Below are positions 11,151 through 22,654 of a stretch of DNA of 64,000 bases, one piece after another. The position numbers were made by a program, and so were the translations under genes. The notes under the pieces were generated by a model. It saw only the letters and a list, made by a program, of their open reading frames with translations. It was not told where the DNA came from and did not search any database. Position 1 is the first letter of the stretch, and each line of letters starts with the position of its first letter. Source of the DNA: Bretschneidera sinensis (lineage: Eukaryota; Streptophyta; Magnoliopsida; Brassicales; Akaniaceae). The stretch is from assembly GCA_023935145.1 (NCBI GenBank), contig CM043705.1, forward strand, positions 17,634,501 to 17,698,500, given 5' to 3'.

Positions 11151-12708
11151 ATTTTGTTTGCCAATTCTGCTTAATTTTCAAGATAGATGATGAGAATATG
11201 TTTTAACACCCATTATTAGATGCAAATGAGTGGGTTAAAGTTTCATTTTCTTATCATCTACATTTCTTTGTTGCTTTGTCCATAGAAAGATATTAAAGGT
11301 AAATTACTTGCAGGTTAAAGGTTTGAGGGAATGTAAATAGTAAACAGAGCTTCTATTGTTAAAGTAACGTTCATATATTGGAGATCTCCTGATCATGGCC
11401 CAGTTTTTATTTCCTCTACTTTTTGGTTTAAATAAGATAACGTGTTCGTTTTCAGCAATAGAAATACACACACGTGTTATAGGACTGTAAAATTAATACA
11501 ATTTCAAAACCTATTGAATGTGATGATGAAGATCAAACTTAATTTGCACCTAAATGGTGGTTTCAAGAATATGTTGAAATTGACAAAGGAGGGTGAACTT
11601 ATTCTGGGTGAACATGCTATCCAAAAACAGTCTTTTATCACTTTTTTCCTCCTCATTTAGACAAAACTGCAAATTATAATACCAAGCATTTTTTAAATGA
11701 AAGAAACATAGCATAGATCTCCATGCTTAGTGGGGAACAAAAATCAACAATTAACAATTCCTAAATTTCGTGGTCGAGCGTATAGACCATTGACACCTAG
11801 ACTTACTTTCTAAAAGAAAAGAGGATCTCCAATTATGTCGAATTGATAAAAGAAAACAAATCTTAATGGATTCAAATTTATTCCCAATGCCATCAGGGTG
11901 CCTCACTGATTTCAGGTGATCAACAGCAATCCACGTGCCTACGTATTCCTTCACTAACTTGCACCAAGGAGATATCCTTTGCGTAACCTGCAAATTAACT
12001 AATTCTCCAACCTGGACAATGCACACATAATCCAGAACTATTAAACAATTACCATTATTACTCTTTTTTCTATTCCTTGCTTCCACCACTAGTCACACCC
12101 CAAAACTTTTCTATAGCAAGGGTGAGTGCTTTATGGTCTAAAGCACCAATGTCACATCTCAAAAGACAAATGGATTGAATTATTGTGCTTTTAATGGTGA
12201 ATGATAAAATCCACAGAGAATCTCCTCCGTCAATTTAAGCAATTACCATTATTACTCTTCCATCCATCAATAAGAGCTTATCTCATCGGTGCAACAATTT
12301 TATTCCTAACAGACAAAAAAGCTCCACGAAAATTCTTTTCCTTCTGGAAAGAAAGGGTCAATATGGACTTTTCAAAGACAAGAATAAGGAATGCCTCACC
12401 TTTTTTCGTTTTCACCCGTCCATGAATGTAGAATTCTCTTGGAAAATGTACCCCACCCCCCTCTCTCCCTCTTTTTCAGTTTTAAGTCTATTTCTATTCA
12501 AAGCACGCACTTTTGAAACTATGAAAAAGAAGAGAATTCCAATATAATTAGATCCTTTTCTCTCTCTAAGAAGCCACCCCGAAAAAAAGAAAACACACAA
12601 AACACGCACAATCATTATCAATTTTCAAATTCCATTTCACTAGCAAAATCTCAAACTTAAAACAGACAATTCTCTAGAGAAGAGAAGAAGAGGAGAGAGA
12701 GCCTGAAA
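11151..12708. other. intergenic, no gene recognised
   Basis: This is 3' flanking sequence of the receptor kinase, then AT-rich DNA. A 22-bp word (CAATTACCATTATTACTCTT) occurs twice, at about 12050 and 12240. The last 60 bp (GAGAAGAGAAGAAGAGGAGAGAGAG) is a purine-rich leader directly before the next start codon, as in many plant 5' UTRs. Confidence 0.4.
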
Positions 12709-13173
12709 ATGGCGTCGTTGCAGAAATTCAAGCTGCTGGCGACGCAATGCGGAGTGGCACAGAGCCCGACACGGAGCCCGAGGACGAGCCCTGTGGTCCA
12801 CTTTCGCCGCAGGAAGACCACCTTGAGGATGCTGCTGAGCCGGAGCTCTAGCCGACGATCACCGAGCCGCCGAGAACTGCCGAGTCAACAGCAGAGGCTT
12901 GTTACTGATTTGACTGAGAAGAAGAGTAGTAGCAGGAGCAAGGATATAGCTGGCCGCACTTTGAAGGACCTGTTTGTTTCTTCGCCTCCGTTCGAAGCAG
13001 AAGAAGAGAAGGTTAATGGCAAGTGTGAGGTTTTTTCTGCGAAAATGACCGGAGTTTGTGTGGGTGGTGGCTTAAGTGGGGAACCGGGTTCTCCTAGACC
13101 GGTTTGGGTTGGATTTAGGCACCGGTTACTCAGGAGAGTTTGGCGCCCTATGCTTGTTACCATTTCTGAGTAA
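12709..13173 (+). CDS. Conserved plant protein of unknown function, 154 residues, basic and Ser/Arg-rich
   Basis: Single exon from ATG (context AAAATGGCG) to TAA. The N-terminus MASLQKFKLLATQCGVAQSP and the following TRSPRTSPVVHFRRRKTTLR and MLLSRSSSRRSPSRRE are highly basic with SP and RS motifs. The middle is a short acidic patch (FEAEEEKVNGK) and the C-terminus is WVGFRHRLLRRVWRPMLVTI. GC content is clearly higher than the flanks, as expected for real coding sequence here. I recall similar N-termini in uncharacterised plant proteins but cannot assign a function. There is no transmembrane segment. The basic start could be an organelle transit peptide, or SP sites for phosphorylation (inference). 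The purine-rich leader supports expression. Confidence 0.75.
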   Translation: MASLQKFKLLATQCGVAQSPTRSPRTSPVVHFRRRKTTLRMLLSRSSSRRSPSRRELPSQQQRLVTDLTEKKSSSRSKDIAGRTLKDLFVSSPPFEAEEEKVNGKCEVFSAKMTGVCVGGGLSGEPGSPRPVWVGFRHRLLRRVWRPMLVTISE

Positions 13174-14457
13174 TTTAATACTCTAATTTTTTTTTTTTTA
13201 CGTTTCCAATAAATTAAACTTTTTTACTCGTTTTTCTGGCCTTTTATTTTTCTTTTTACGTAACCTCCTACTTCTTCTTCTTCTGCTTCTTTTTCCAATT
13301 TCCAGTGGTGCACATTCTGGAGTGTAAGGGAAAGAGAAATTTACCCAAATGAGTAGGAATGAAGGATTATCTCGAACCTTGTACTAATCTTTTTCCATTG
13401 GAATTTAGTGCAAATATTTTGTGATTATTGTTGTTTATACCTCTTTTGGGGTGATCTGCTTGTTTTTGTATATTTTCTTTTTATAATGAAATATATAAAT
13501 TTTATGGAATTCATTTGTAGTTTTATTTTTGAAAAGACAAAATTATAAAATTCTTTTCGAAATGAATTCATTATAAAATTAAGTTAATTTGTTGTAAGTT
13601 CTATTAAAATTAATAAAATTTACTTAATGAAGAGCTAAAAGTTATGCTAGCCAAAGTATTATTTTTCTCTCTTTTCCTCTCTCCCTCACTTCCTTTTTTT
13701 TTTGTTTTTTAAATTTTCTATTTATTCTAAATAATTTAAACAAGAGAATTTAAATGAATTTTATAATTTAATATATTTTTTTCAATTCATCTTAATTTCA
13801 TTTTTATTTAGTTTTAACTTTTTGGAGAATAGTGAATTTTCCCCTTGATTTTGGCAATAGAAACTAAAAACTATTGGGGCAGTGACATTGATGGTTCAAT
13901 TTTTATGAAGAACCATTCAAATGTCACTTTTGGAATGTGTGAACACTTTACAAGAATACACGATGTGGAAAGTTAAAGCGCCCTAGGCCAAAACTCTGGC
14001 TCTGAATGGACGGGGCAAACATTTGATAAAAGCATGGACAGTGTACTACTTTTATTTCCTTACACAACCTGTTGGTTATGGATCACAATGACGACATTTA
14101 AGAACCGATTTAAGCAGTATCTTTTAAATCCATTCAAAATAAAAATGCCTTGAATTATTTTGAGAGTGTCCAAACCCAATGATCCTCTAGTCCACTCAAG
14201 GTAGCTTCAACAAGTTCTTACATTCTAATGTCTAAAATAGAATAAAGCAACCTCAATTTTTTGGATCATTAAGGAAACCAAACAAAAAGAGCCACCGGCA
14301 AAACATATGATAATCAAGGTGGGGGTGTGGGGGAATGAACTTACTTTTATTCATCTTCCCACTTGAGTAACATTCTTATTTAATGAAAAATTCTAGGGAA
14401 CTAAGTCCGTGTAAAAGAAAAAGGAAAAGGAAAATGGAAAAAAGAAAAAACAATCAG
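13174..14457. other. intergenic between convergent genes, no gene recognised
   Basis: AT-rich DNA between the 3' ends of two convergent genes. 3' processing signals of both should lie here (for example AATAAA-like words at 13208-13213), but none can be assigned with confidence. Confidence 0.4.
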
Positions 14458-17400
14458 TTAGTGCCTTGCTGCTAGCTGCTCTTTGTTTCCCAGGGGAATC
14501 GTGGGAGTTATCTTATTTGGTTGTGTTTGTGACTGTTGAAAATCGGCGTCTTCTTCCCCAATTCCCCTATTTCCCGGTTGAGTTTTGACATAGTCATCAG
14601 ATTTAGGATGGGCACGCAAATACTTCTTGTCTGGAGGTAGAACCCGATGCAGAAACCTATGTATCATCTCGTAACTAGTAAACGTGATGACAGCCGACGG
14701 AGTTGTTCGCAATAGATTAGTCGCACATCCACGGTAAAAGCCAGGAAGACCTTCTTTCCGGAACACCTTCTTAACGCAATCAACAACTCCTGAATATTGG
14801 ACCCCAGCATTCCTTACCTGCCCTTGCTCTTGAAGCCTTGATCGCACAACCTGGTGATGTACAACTTACATTACAACAAAAACAATGAGCAAGAGGAAGA
14901 CAATATGGCCTTCATTGCAGTTGAATAAACAGAAAGACTCCAGGCAAACAAACCTCATGCGGGTAAGTCATTATGGAGGCAATTACTTTCGCTATTGAAG
15001 AGGCAACAGCCACATTCCCCGTACTCAGCTTGTCAACAGTAGTATTATCTGAGAACTTCAACTAAATATGATCAGGAACCTATCGCTTGAACAAGACACA
15101 AGATTTCTCATAATCCATAACTGGAGTAATGAAACAAATAGATAATAGCAATCATAATACCCCTTTGAGCCATATACAACTTGATCTTTTCATATGCTGG
15201 AAACTGAATTGCTACATGACTTATCCCAGCCAAAGAAGGCAAAATGCCACTGTTACAAACCAAGAGAAGAGCATCGAGACAACAAATGTTCAGAAAGTGA
15301 AAGTTTATGCAAAATTAAAGATCAAAGCTTTATGTCGGCATATATCCAGTTCAGTTGAAGAAAGATGACTTATTTACTCCATCCATTAGACCAGTCAATT
15401 CTTTGGTGCTTTAAAGGTCGGATCCTAAAGGCTGATGATATATTAACAAAGCTGCACTTTAAGAAGCTGAAAATCACTGACCTATACAACCCTCGGATGC
15501 CTTCCTCGTGTGTAATCCTTCTCAAGGCAGAAAGTATGCTTTTGTAGGGAACCACACCTGGCCTCATTCCCTGTGTCTGAAAAAAATTGAAAAACAAATG
15601 AATGTCCAAAATGATATATATTAAAACTTTGGTAGAAATAATCGATACTAGAAGCTCTAACAAAGTATCACATTAAGGAAGATCCATTTGGTAATCAACG
15701 AGTTCCTAGACAAATCTACATATATATTCTGTATCCCCGCCCTTCTTTTCTTTTTTTCATTTTTTTTATAAGTACTGTCTCCCACTCTCCTTTTTCTGAT
15801 AAATACAGTCTTCCACCCTCTTATTCTTCTTATGCAACCCTAGATATCATACATCGGGCTGTAAATTTGAAACTAAATGTGATGAATTTATCAGCAACTG
15901 GAAGGGGACCAGAGCTCGAAATTCTCTTGGAGTCCACATGGCGTGAAATCAATAATTAATAAAAGATTGAAATGGAATTAAAACTTGGACAGGACATCTT
16001 AGAGGAAGTAAGCAAAGCCGATATCGAAAAACTAGGGTAATGACAGAACCATAAACTTGATCATGTATGAAGACATCTAATAATGCAATCATTTGATTCT
16101 CACTTTACAAGGTTTTTTTAATGTATTCTCACTCCACCAATTAACTGTATAATCTTTTTTTGGGTCAATACTTGAATAAATTCAGTTTTTACTTCTCATA
16201 GACAAGACAACAGTAGGAATCTAGCCAAGTGAAATTTTATAGCACTTCTATGGGGTTCTGGTCAATGTCCCAATGCCTGAACCTCTAATTGGAGGGTAAT
16301 TGAAACTCTACCGGAACATTTGCTGCAGCTCTCACTAAATATCCACTTGGCCAGTTCTAGAGAATAAATTCCTGCTACAAGCGACTCTACAGACAGGTGC
16401 AACTTGCATGTTTTTCAGCCAGTTAATACTTATGTCCCCTAGTTGGTGCAAACTAGCTTAGTTGGTAGAGTCGCTTGTCATTGTAGAGTAGACCAAGGAT
16501 CAAACCCCACTCACACCAAAGAGGGGAGGGAAAAGGGATGGGAGAAGGTTACCTCCCATTGTGTAACTCAATTTTTTTTATAAAAAAACAAATAATTATG
16601 TCCCCTTCTCATGCATATTTTTCTTAAATTTAACACCTAATATTAATGGCGTGCTTTCACAATCTCTAAGAATTTGTAAAATTTCACAATTTTTTTTTTT
16701 AAAAAAAAATCTCTATGGGAACCATAAAGCTTTTAGCAAAATACCCTTCAAAAGGCATGATAAAAGTAAGGCACAGTTGCAAATTACATGCTGACAGGCA
16801 TATTAACAACAAAATCACTTTAATACTCTACTAACATGAGTTGTACAATGAATGTTTCGTTTCTTTCTTTTTTCTTTATTACATTTCTTTTTTTTTCTTT
16901 TTTCGTTTTTCGTTTTTGGTACGTTCTTTACTACATTTATATTAACAAAGTAAACAAAATTCAACTCAATCCTGAGTCCTGGGTCTCCTGACCCCACCAC
17001 CACCAAAAACAAAATATCCTAACATTCCAATACGAACCAAACTAAGGTAACCAGATACTTCTTTCCGTAAATCTTAGAAAATTATTAAATGTACAGTTTC
17101 AATGTTGAAAGGAATTGGAGCTTTATGAAAAGGAAACAAAATTAGTAATAACTTCACTCAACTAAGAAAATTTGGAAAGTTAAAAATTCTGAAATTTAGT
17201 CTAAAAACTAATTTCTCTTCAGATCCACTTGCCAGGAGGCTTACTTTTATGGTTCAAAATTTATGCTTGCTTGGCCATTTGGAGTTTGATTCTCTGAATT
17301 CCACCCCATTTTCAATTATAAATCCTGGTTTGGGTACTTATGCATGAATGCAACATAGAGTAGCATATTCTGTTGCAACAAGAGAATGTACTCCAATAAC

Positions 17401-20024
17401 TAAAACTAAGTACTTGGAACGCAACTTATGTCTGCGAGTGTGTGCTAAGTAACGAACTGATATTGCAAGAAATAGTCCAATATGAGAAACAATCACCCTG
17501 TTCAGCATGTCGTAAAGCTATGAAACAACCATCCTGGATCTATACAATTAGAGATGAATTGTGGGTTTGGTTGGATTTTCGGACTCATTGATAAAAAAGA
17601 AAATGATTTCTTTGATACCCTTGGACAATTTTTTGGCTGATTTGAAGGAACAGAATAGAAGAGATCAAAAGTATATGGTCAATCACCTTGAGTTTTTTGG
17701 TTTAATAATCCTTTTGTTTTTGGGTAAATAAAAGTGAACTTCTTGAGTTTATTGATTTTTTGTCCACATAATGATGTTTTATGAGGGTTGGCACACCCTT
17801 GGTGCCCTTTTAATGAAATAATTTTGTTATATATATGGGGGAAATAACAACTATGAGAAGAACAAACTTACTTGGAGTCTTGTCTTAACAACCCACAATG
17901 GATTAGTTGAAATAGCTGTCACAGCCCCAGCCCCAGCAGCAGCTACCATATTTGCACCAATTGTGAGTTCATTGCTGCTACCCTCTACAATATGAACATA
18001 AACTGTTACTAGAAACCAAAATAACAAATGGAACAAAATACGTCCTTCACGGCTGAGCAAAAACTGAAGCTACAATCATAGAGCAATGTGTTGATTAGAA
18101 TTCAAAAGTGGCCAAAAAAAGGGGACAAAGTTTTAGAGTAAACAACAACGAGAAGAACCTACCATGTGAATGGAGTAAACCCTTTAGTTGCTCATAAACT
18201 GTGAAGTACACCTACATATGGATTATGAAATGAGAACTTCTATCACTGAGAAAACTATGACAATTACAAATAATCATATTTTGCATGTGCATGCTAAATG
18301 AACAAAGGGAGATATAAGAAAGTTTGTTCCAATCGGTTCAAGGAAAAAAAAACGCCATCCTGGATCTCAAATTGATTTTCCAACAAACATGTGACATATA
18401 TACATGGCAGTATGAAGAGGGGGGGGGGGGGGGGGGGGGCGGGGGAGCAAAACACAATATCTTCCTTCAAACCTCAAAATAGGTTAAAGGGACCAGACAA
18501 AAAGAACTAGATTCACAAGAAAGCATGAGAAATTTGAAAATGGACTATAGCCAGATTTAAATGGAAGAAGAGAGGAAAGAAAAATAGGTGGGGAGGGAGG
18601 GAAGCTATATGTAGTATACTCTTTTCAAACAAAATGACCATAACAGTGGCATTTTATTGATTCCCTGTTCTATTTTAATTTATACATCCAAGTACGCCTG
18701 CCCTTTCTGACCTAAGTAATAGCAGAAACAATAATTCCCACTGATCACGTCATTTGAAACCTAAACTAAAGCATTGCACTGCAGAGTAAACTAGCAAGAT
18801 GAATAATTATGTGAAGGGAAAAAGACCCTCCAAACGTGAGGCTTCATTTTTTAATAATAGATGGGGTTCCAAGCACTTTGTTACAGGAAAGAAGCCCACA
18901 AAAGTAATACTCACTGCCCAGTTTGGAAGCAGAGCTAGAATTGTTGGTGAGAGCCCGCGATACATCCCCCTCAAACCTTCATTCTTTATTATGTTCTGTA
19001 GGCTTGTGATAATGATGCTACCTATGAGTAGACAAAAAAAGAAACGCATGACAAAAAGTTACTGATAATAATAGAATCTAACACCATCCATCTGAGACTT
19101 TAGAAAGAACTGATTCGTTCAAAATTCCAAATCCATCTTTGGAATGTTACCGTTTACCCTAATCTTCTTGAAATCATCTAGCTTGAATTTCAACTTAAAA
19201 ATTCGTTTTGGGTTCGTATGAGCAACGCAAACAGAGTCGAGCTTATAAACAAATACTTTTTCCTTAAAAAACACCATCTAATTTCCACTTCTAGGAAAAC
19301 TTAGAAAAAAACTCTTCTTACAGCACTCTATTTCCCACAATATCCACTTCACTTGTTCATGTTTGAAGCTTACATAGCTAGTGTGAGTAATCTGGTAGTG
19401 TTATTGATGGTTAGACCACAATCCACAACATTCCATAGAGTTCATATTCACTACAGTTTCAATTTGAGAAACATTTTGGTTAACATATGAATAAAATAAC
19501 AACTAAAAAAAAAAACACTGATTCACATCAACCATCTATCTAAGATTGCTCTTCGATTATCCAAATTTCTTGCAAGTAAATCCAACGGTACTACTTTTCT
19601 ACACTAAATTATGCTCCAAAACAGAGAAACCCCTAATTGAAACCAAATCAGCTTAAACTGGCATAGATTGGAACATACCTTTGCGACCTGATTGGGACGC
19701 TTCAGGGAGGCCATGGACCTGTAATCTGGTCTTGATCACATCTAATGGGCACACAAAGGTCGCCGCAATTGCGCCTAAAATCCCACATTAACAAGCCGGT
19801 TAACAAATGATAAAATCAAAGCGATACCGCACGGAATAATTTTTGAAAAAAAAATACTCATTTCCCTATGAAACCCTAGTTAAGCAACAACAAGACCCAA
19901 GAGGAAAAAAAAACAATTCAAGAGGAAAAATGGTGAACTAACCAGCAGCGGCACCAGCACAACCGTGGCAGATGAAATTGCTAAAGCTTCGACCATTATT
20001 AGATGATTCCCCACCTCCACTCAT
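14458..20024 (-). CDS. NDT2: Mitochondrial-carrier-family NAD+ transporter, NDT2-like, nine exons
   Basis: Minus-strand exons, 5' to 3': 20024-19943, 19774-19679, 19021-18915, 18211-18163, 17984-17872, 15576-15482, 15249-15161, 15048-14954 and 14850-14458. All introns are GT-AG and phases agree, giving 372 residues. The three carrier repeats carry [10 protein letters not shown] (from Pro 37), [11 protein letters not shown] (from about 139) and TYPHEVVRSRLQ (from about 238). Trp in place of an acidic residue in the second signature is typical of the NAD+/nucleotide/folate subgroup. Segments such as [19 protein letters not shown] and [20 protein letters not shown] fit Arabidopsis NDT2 well. The long hydrophilic tail ending near [13 protein letters not shown] also favours NDT2 over the shorter NDT1. 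Family role: NAD+ import in exchange for AMP/ADP across the inner organelle membrane. Large introns hold a SINE and a poly-G tract. Confidence 0.9.
16441..16595 (+). mobile_element. tRNA-derived SINE in an NDT2-like intron
   Basis: Box A-like TAGCTTAGTTGGTAGAG (about 16453-16470) and box B-like GGATCAAACCCC (about 16497-16509) are spaced as in tRNA-derived SINEs. The tail is T/A-rich. The insertion is flanked by a perfect 11-bp target duplication, TTATGTCCCCT, at 16430-16440 and 16596-16606. It lies antisense to the host gene, in the intron between exons 5 and 6. Confidence 0.85.
18419..18439. repeat. Poly-G tract (21 G, then C and 5 G)
   Basis: An uninterrupted run of 21 G on the plus strand, poly-C in the transcript of the NDT2-like gene, in its third intron. 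Such a run is rare in AT-rich plant DNA and prone to length errors in sequencing. Confidence 0.9.
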
Positions 20025-20125
20025 CTTTCCAATAAGCCTTCTAAAATCCCTAAAATCCTATAAGTCCTACTCAAATCCCCATGGCAGATCTATATATATA
20101 CATATACATGTATGTGTGTACACAA

Positions 20126-20133
20126 ATCTATAT
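20126..20133 (-). promoter_or_regulatory. Possible TATA box of the NDT2-like gene
   Basis: On the minus strand GGGTATATAGATT lies about 100 bp upstream of the ATG at 20024. The area is rich in TATA/GTATA words (20083-20135), so the exact element is uncertain. Confidence 0.3.
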
Positions 20134-20979
20134 ACCCTTTTCTTTGATCATTACATTGACCCAATAGAGAAAAATCGAGAGAGAAATTTTTGGGGCTATC
20201 TTGTTTGAAGGGTAAACGGCGAGACTTTGCTCTGAGACGTGTAACACGCTGCTGTTTTGAACAAGTCTTTATAGGTTCGTATACAGAGATGTCTAGATCC
20301 CGAAGTGGAACTGGTTATTGTTTCTTGAGCATTTTATAGAAAAGTGAATGCCGTTTGTGCACTTTCTTTTGATTTCTGGTTTTGCACTTTTTTGCACAGC
20401 ATTAGTTTGCAGCAATTTCTTTGCATGGCTTGGCATTAGCTTACTGCAATAATTAAAGTGCCTATTTTGGCACTTTAGCTTCTATTCTTTGATTTATAAA
20501 GTAAATTAAGAAAATATGAAAATTATGATGTTTTCTATTTTTTTGTTTATATTCTTCACTCTTTTCACTCATATTCATTTGAAATTTCTATTAAGAACAA
20601 CAAAATTAATAATAACTTACTAATTGTATTGATTAGATTTAAATAAATTTATTTAAATTTTACTCTAAACATTCCGATAAATCTTTTTTGTTTCCAGTCT
20701 CCGTTCCCTCCACTCTTTTTCATATAAATTTTCCAATGGCAACAAAAATAATAGTAGCCCACTAACCCTACCATCTTTTTCAAGGTTTGCATTGCAAGCA
20801 ATGAATTTTTTATTTTCTCAAAAATTCATCTCTTCTTTCACTTTTTTCTTCTCTAGTTAACAACAATAACTACTCTTTTTCCTCAATATCAAACCTTTGT
20901 TCTTTTTACTTTGTTTTCTTTTTAACGCATGTGACAGGCCACTAACAAAGGTATAACTTTTCACAACACTAAAACTTAA

Positions 20980-21536
20980 GAGCATGTTTGGATTGGATTT
21001 TAGAAAATTATTTTTAGTTTTCAAAAATTGAAAACAGTTTTCAAAAATTTATTTATATGTTTAGCAAATAGTTTTTAAAAGTAATTTTCTAAAACAAGTT
21101 TCAAAAACTATTTTTCAAAAACTGTTTTTTGAAAACCCCAAATTGGTGTTTTTTGACATAATTTTCGAAAAATAACCCTAAAATCAGTGTTCACTTCTCT
21201 GTTTTATTTTTCCTTCATGATATATAAAAAATATTAAAATATTAAAAATAAATTAATATTAATTATTATTAAGTATTTAGTAAATATAAGAAATAAAATT
21301 AATATAGATTTTAAATATAAACTCAAAACTAAAATAATTACAAGGTGTATCAAAATAGTTTTCAAAATAAGATTATTAAAACAATATTTCACTGTTTTCT
21401 GTTTTGGAAACAGTTTTCAAGTTACAGTTATCCAAATATTTTTTCTTCCGAAAACATCAGAAAACTGTTTTCAGTTTTCATTTTTGAAAACATTTTTCAA
21501 ATACTAAAAATAGAAAATTGTTACCCAAACATGCTC
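20980..21536. mobile_element. PIF/Harbinger-like MITE upstream of the NDT2-like gene
   Basis: Ends GAGCATGTTTGG.. and ..CCAAACATGCTC form perfect 12-bp terminal inverted repeats, with weaker similarity further in. It is flanked on both sides by TAA (20977-20979 and 21537-21539), the 3-bp target duplication expected for Tourist-like elements. The 557-bp interior is AT-rich, with repeated GTTTTCAAAA words and no coding capacity. Confidence 0.8.
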
Positions 21537-21910
21537 TAAGTTTTGCAGCTGTTGAGCTTTTAATTATCTTTATCAAATAATTGTGTTTAGAATCAAGCAA
21601 CAGTGAAATTTCTGTATAAATGATCATGTTGTAAAGAAAAAATAGAGAATAAAATGCACATAAAGTACCATTTAGCCTGATTATAGTTTCAATTTTTGGT
21701 CATCAAAAGAGTTTTTAAAATAATTTTTGAAAAAATAATTATAGTTAAAAAATTATTTAACATTTAATAAAATAACTGCAAACCTTTCGCGTTATTGAAC
21801 TCGATTAACGCATAGGTCGCTATACTGGTTTGAAATATGTGCAATCAAAATTATCCCTGCTTAGACCTCGATATCATAGCAAATGATGAACACAAATCAT
21901 TCATATTACA

Positions 21911-22541
21911 TGTTGATGCCAAAAAATTGCTTACTGCTGACGTGGCCTTGGTGCTGATGTAGCCTTGGTGCTGACGTGGCCTTGGTGCTGACGTGGCATT
22001 GACCCTGCACAGGTAACAAAGGTGAACTAAAACCCTCAGAATGAGGGGAGGAGAGACTTCCGAGGGGGCTCCAATGCTTAAGTTAGGATGAGGGCTCGAG
22101 AAGGGCTGAGGCCGAGAATTAAATTTAAAACGACTTAAATGCAAATGGGTGAATGTCAATGAATCATGAATTTCATACCTCTGTTTTCTTATAGTCCCCT
22201 GAGTAGGTATTGCCCACGTGGGGGGGAAGGGTATGGCTTTGCCCATGCCGTCTCTACTTTCAGGGGTTAAGTCTTAATCGCGTGATCAGTGGATGGTGTG
22301 TGTCAGGGGTCGTGTGTTGCAGGAGGGTTAGGTCTGCTAACCATGCTTTGACGTGGCGGTCGTGTGATCAGGCCGTTCTACGTGTGCTCAGTCGTGTTTA
22401 AGAGGCTCGACACGTGTCGCTGCCCTATAAGTGACATCCGTGCCCATGTGTAGGTTCATTGGGCCGCTTCTTACTGGGCCAAGGTGTTATGAGCTGCATC
22501 AATGGGTCCTTTATTGGGCTGGAGTATTATGGGCGACATCA
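21911..22541 (-). repeat. 3' LTR of the Tat-like element
   Basis: Starts TGTTGATGCC and ends GGGCGACATCA on the plus strand (TG..CA on both strands). The first 100 bp contain about four tandem copies of a 16-17-bp word, GCTGACGTGGCCTTGGT, one fewer or rearranged in the other LTR. Confidence 0.8.
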
Positions 22542-22560
22542 CATGCCCCCCACTTCATCA
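22542..22560 (-). other. Polypurine tract of the Tat-like element
   Basis: Minus strand GATGAAGTGGGGGGCATG abuts the 3' LTR start (TGATGTCG). Purine-rich, in the right place and orientation for plus-strand priming. Confidence 0.6.
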
Positions 22561-22654
22561 GGTACTCGTGCATGGAGAAAGTAATATGTGATGTGTTGTG
22601 GCTGAGTGTTTATACTCGTGACTTTTGAAGGGAGAGATGGGGCCTTAAGGTTGG

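Noticed and set aside
12885..13163. Minus-strand frame inside the 154-residue gene
   Set aside because: Shadow of the GC-rich plus-strand gene.
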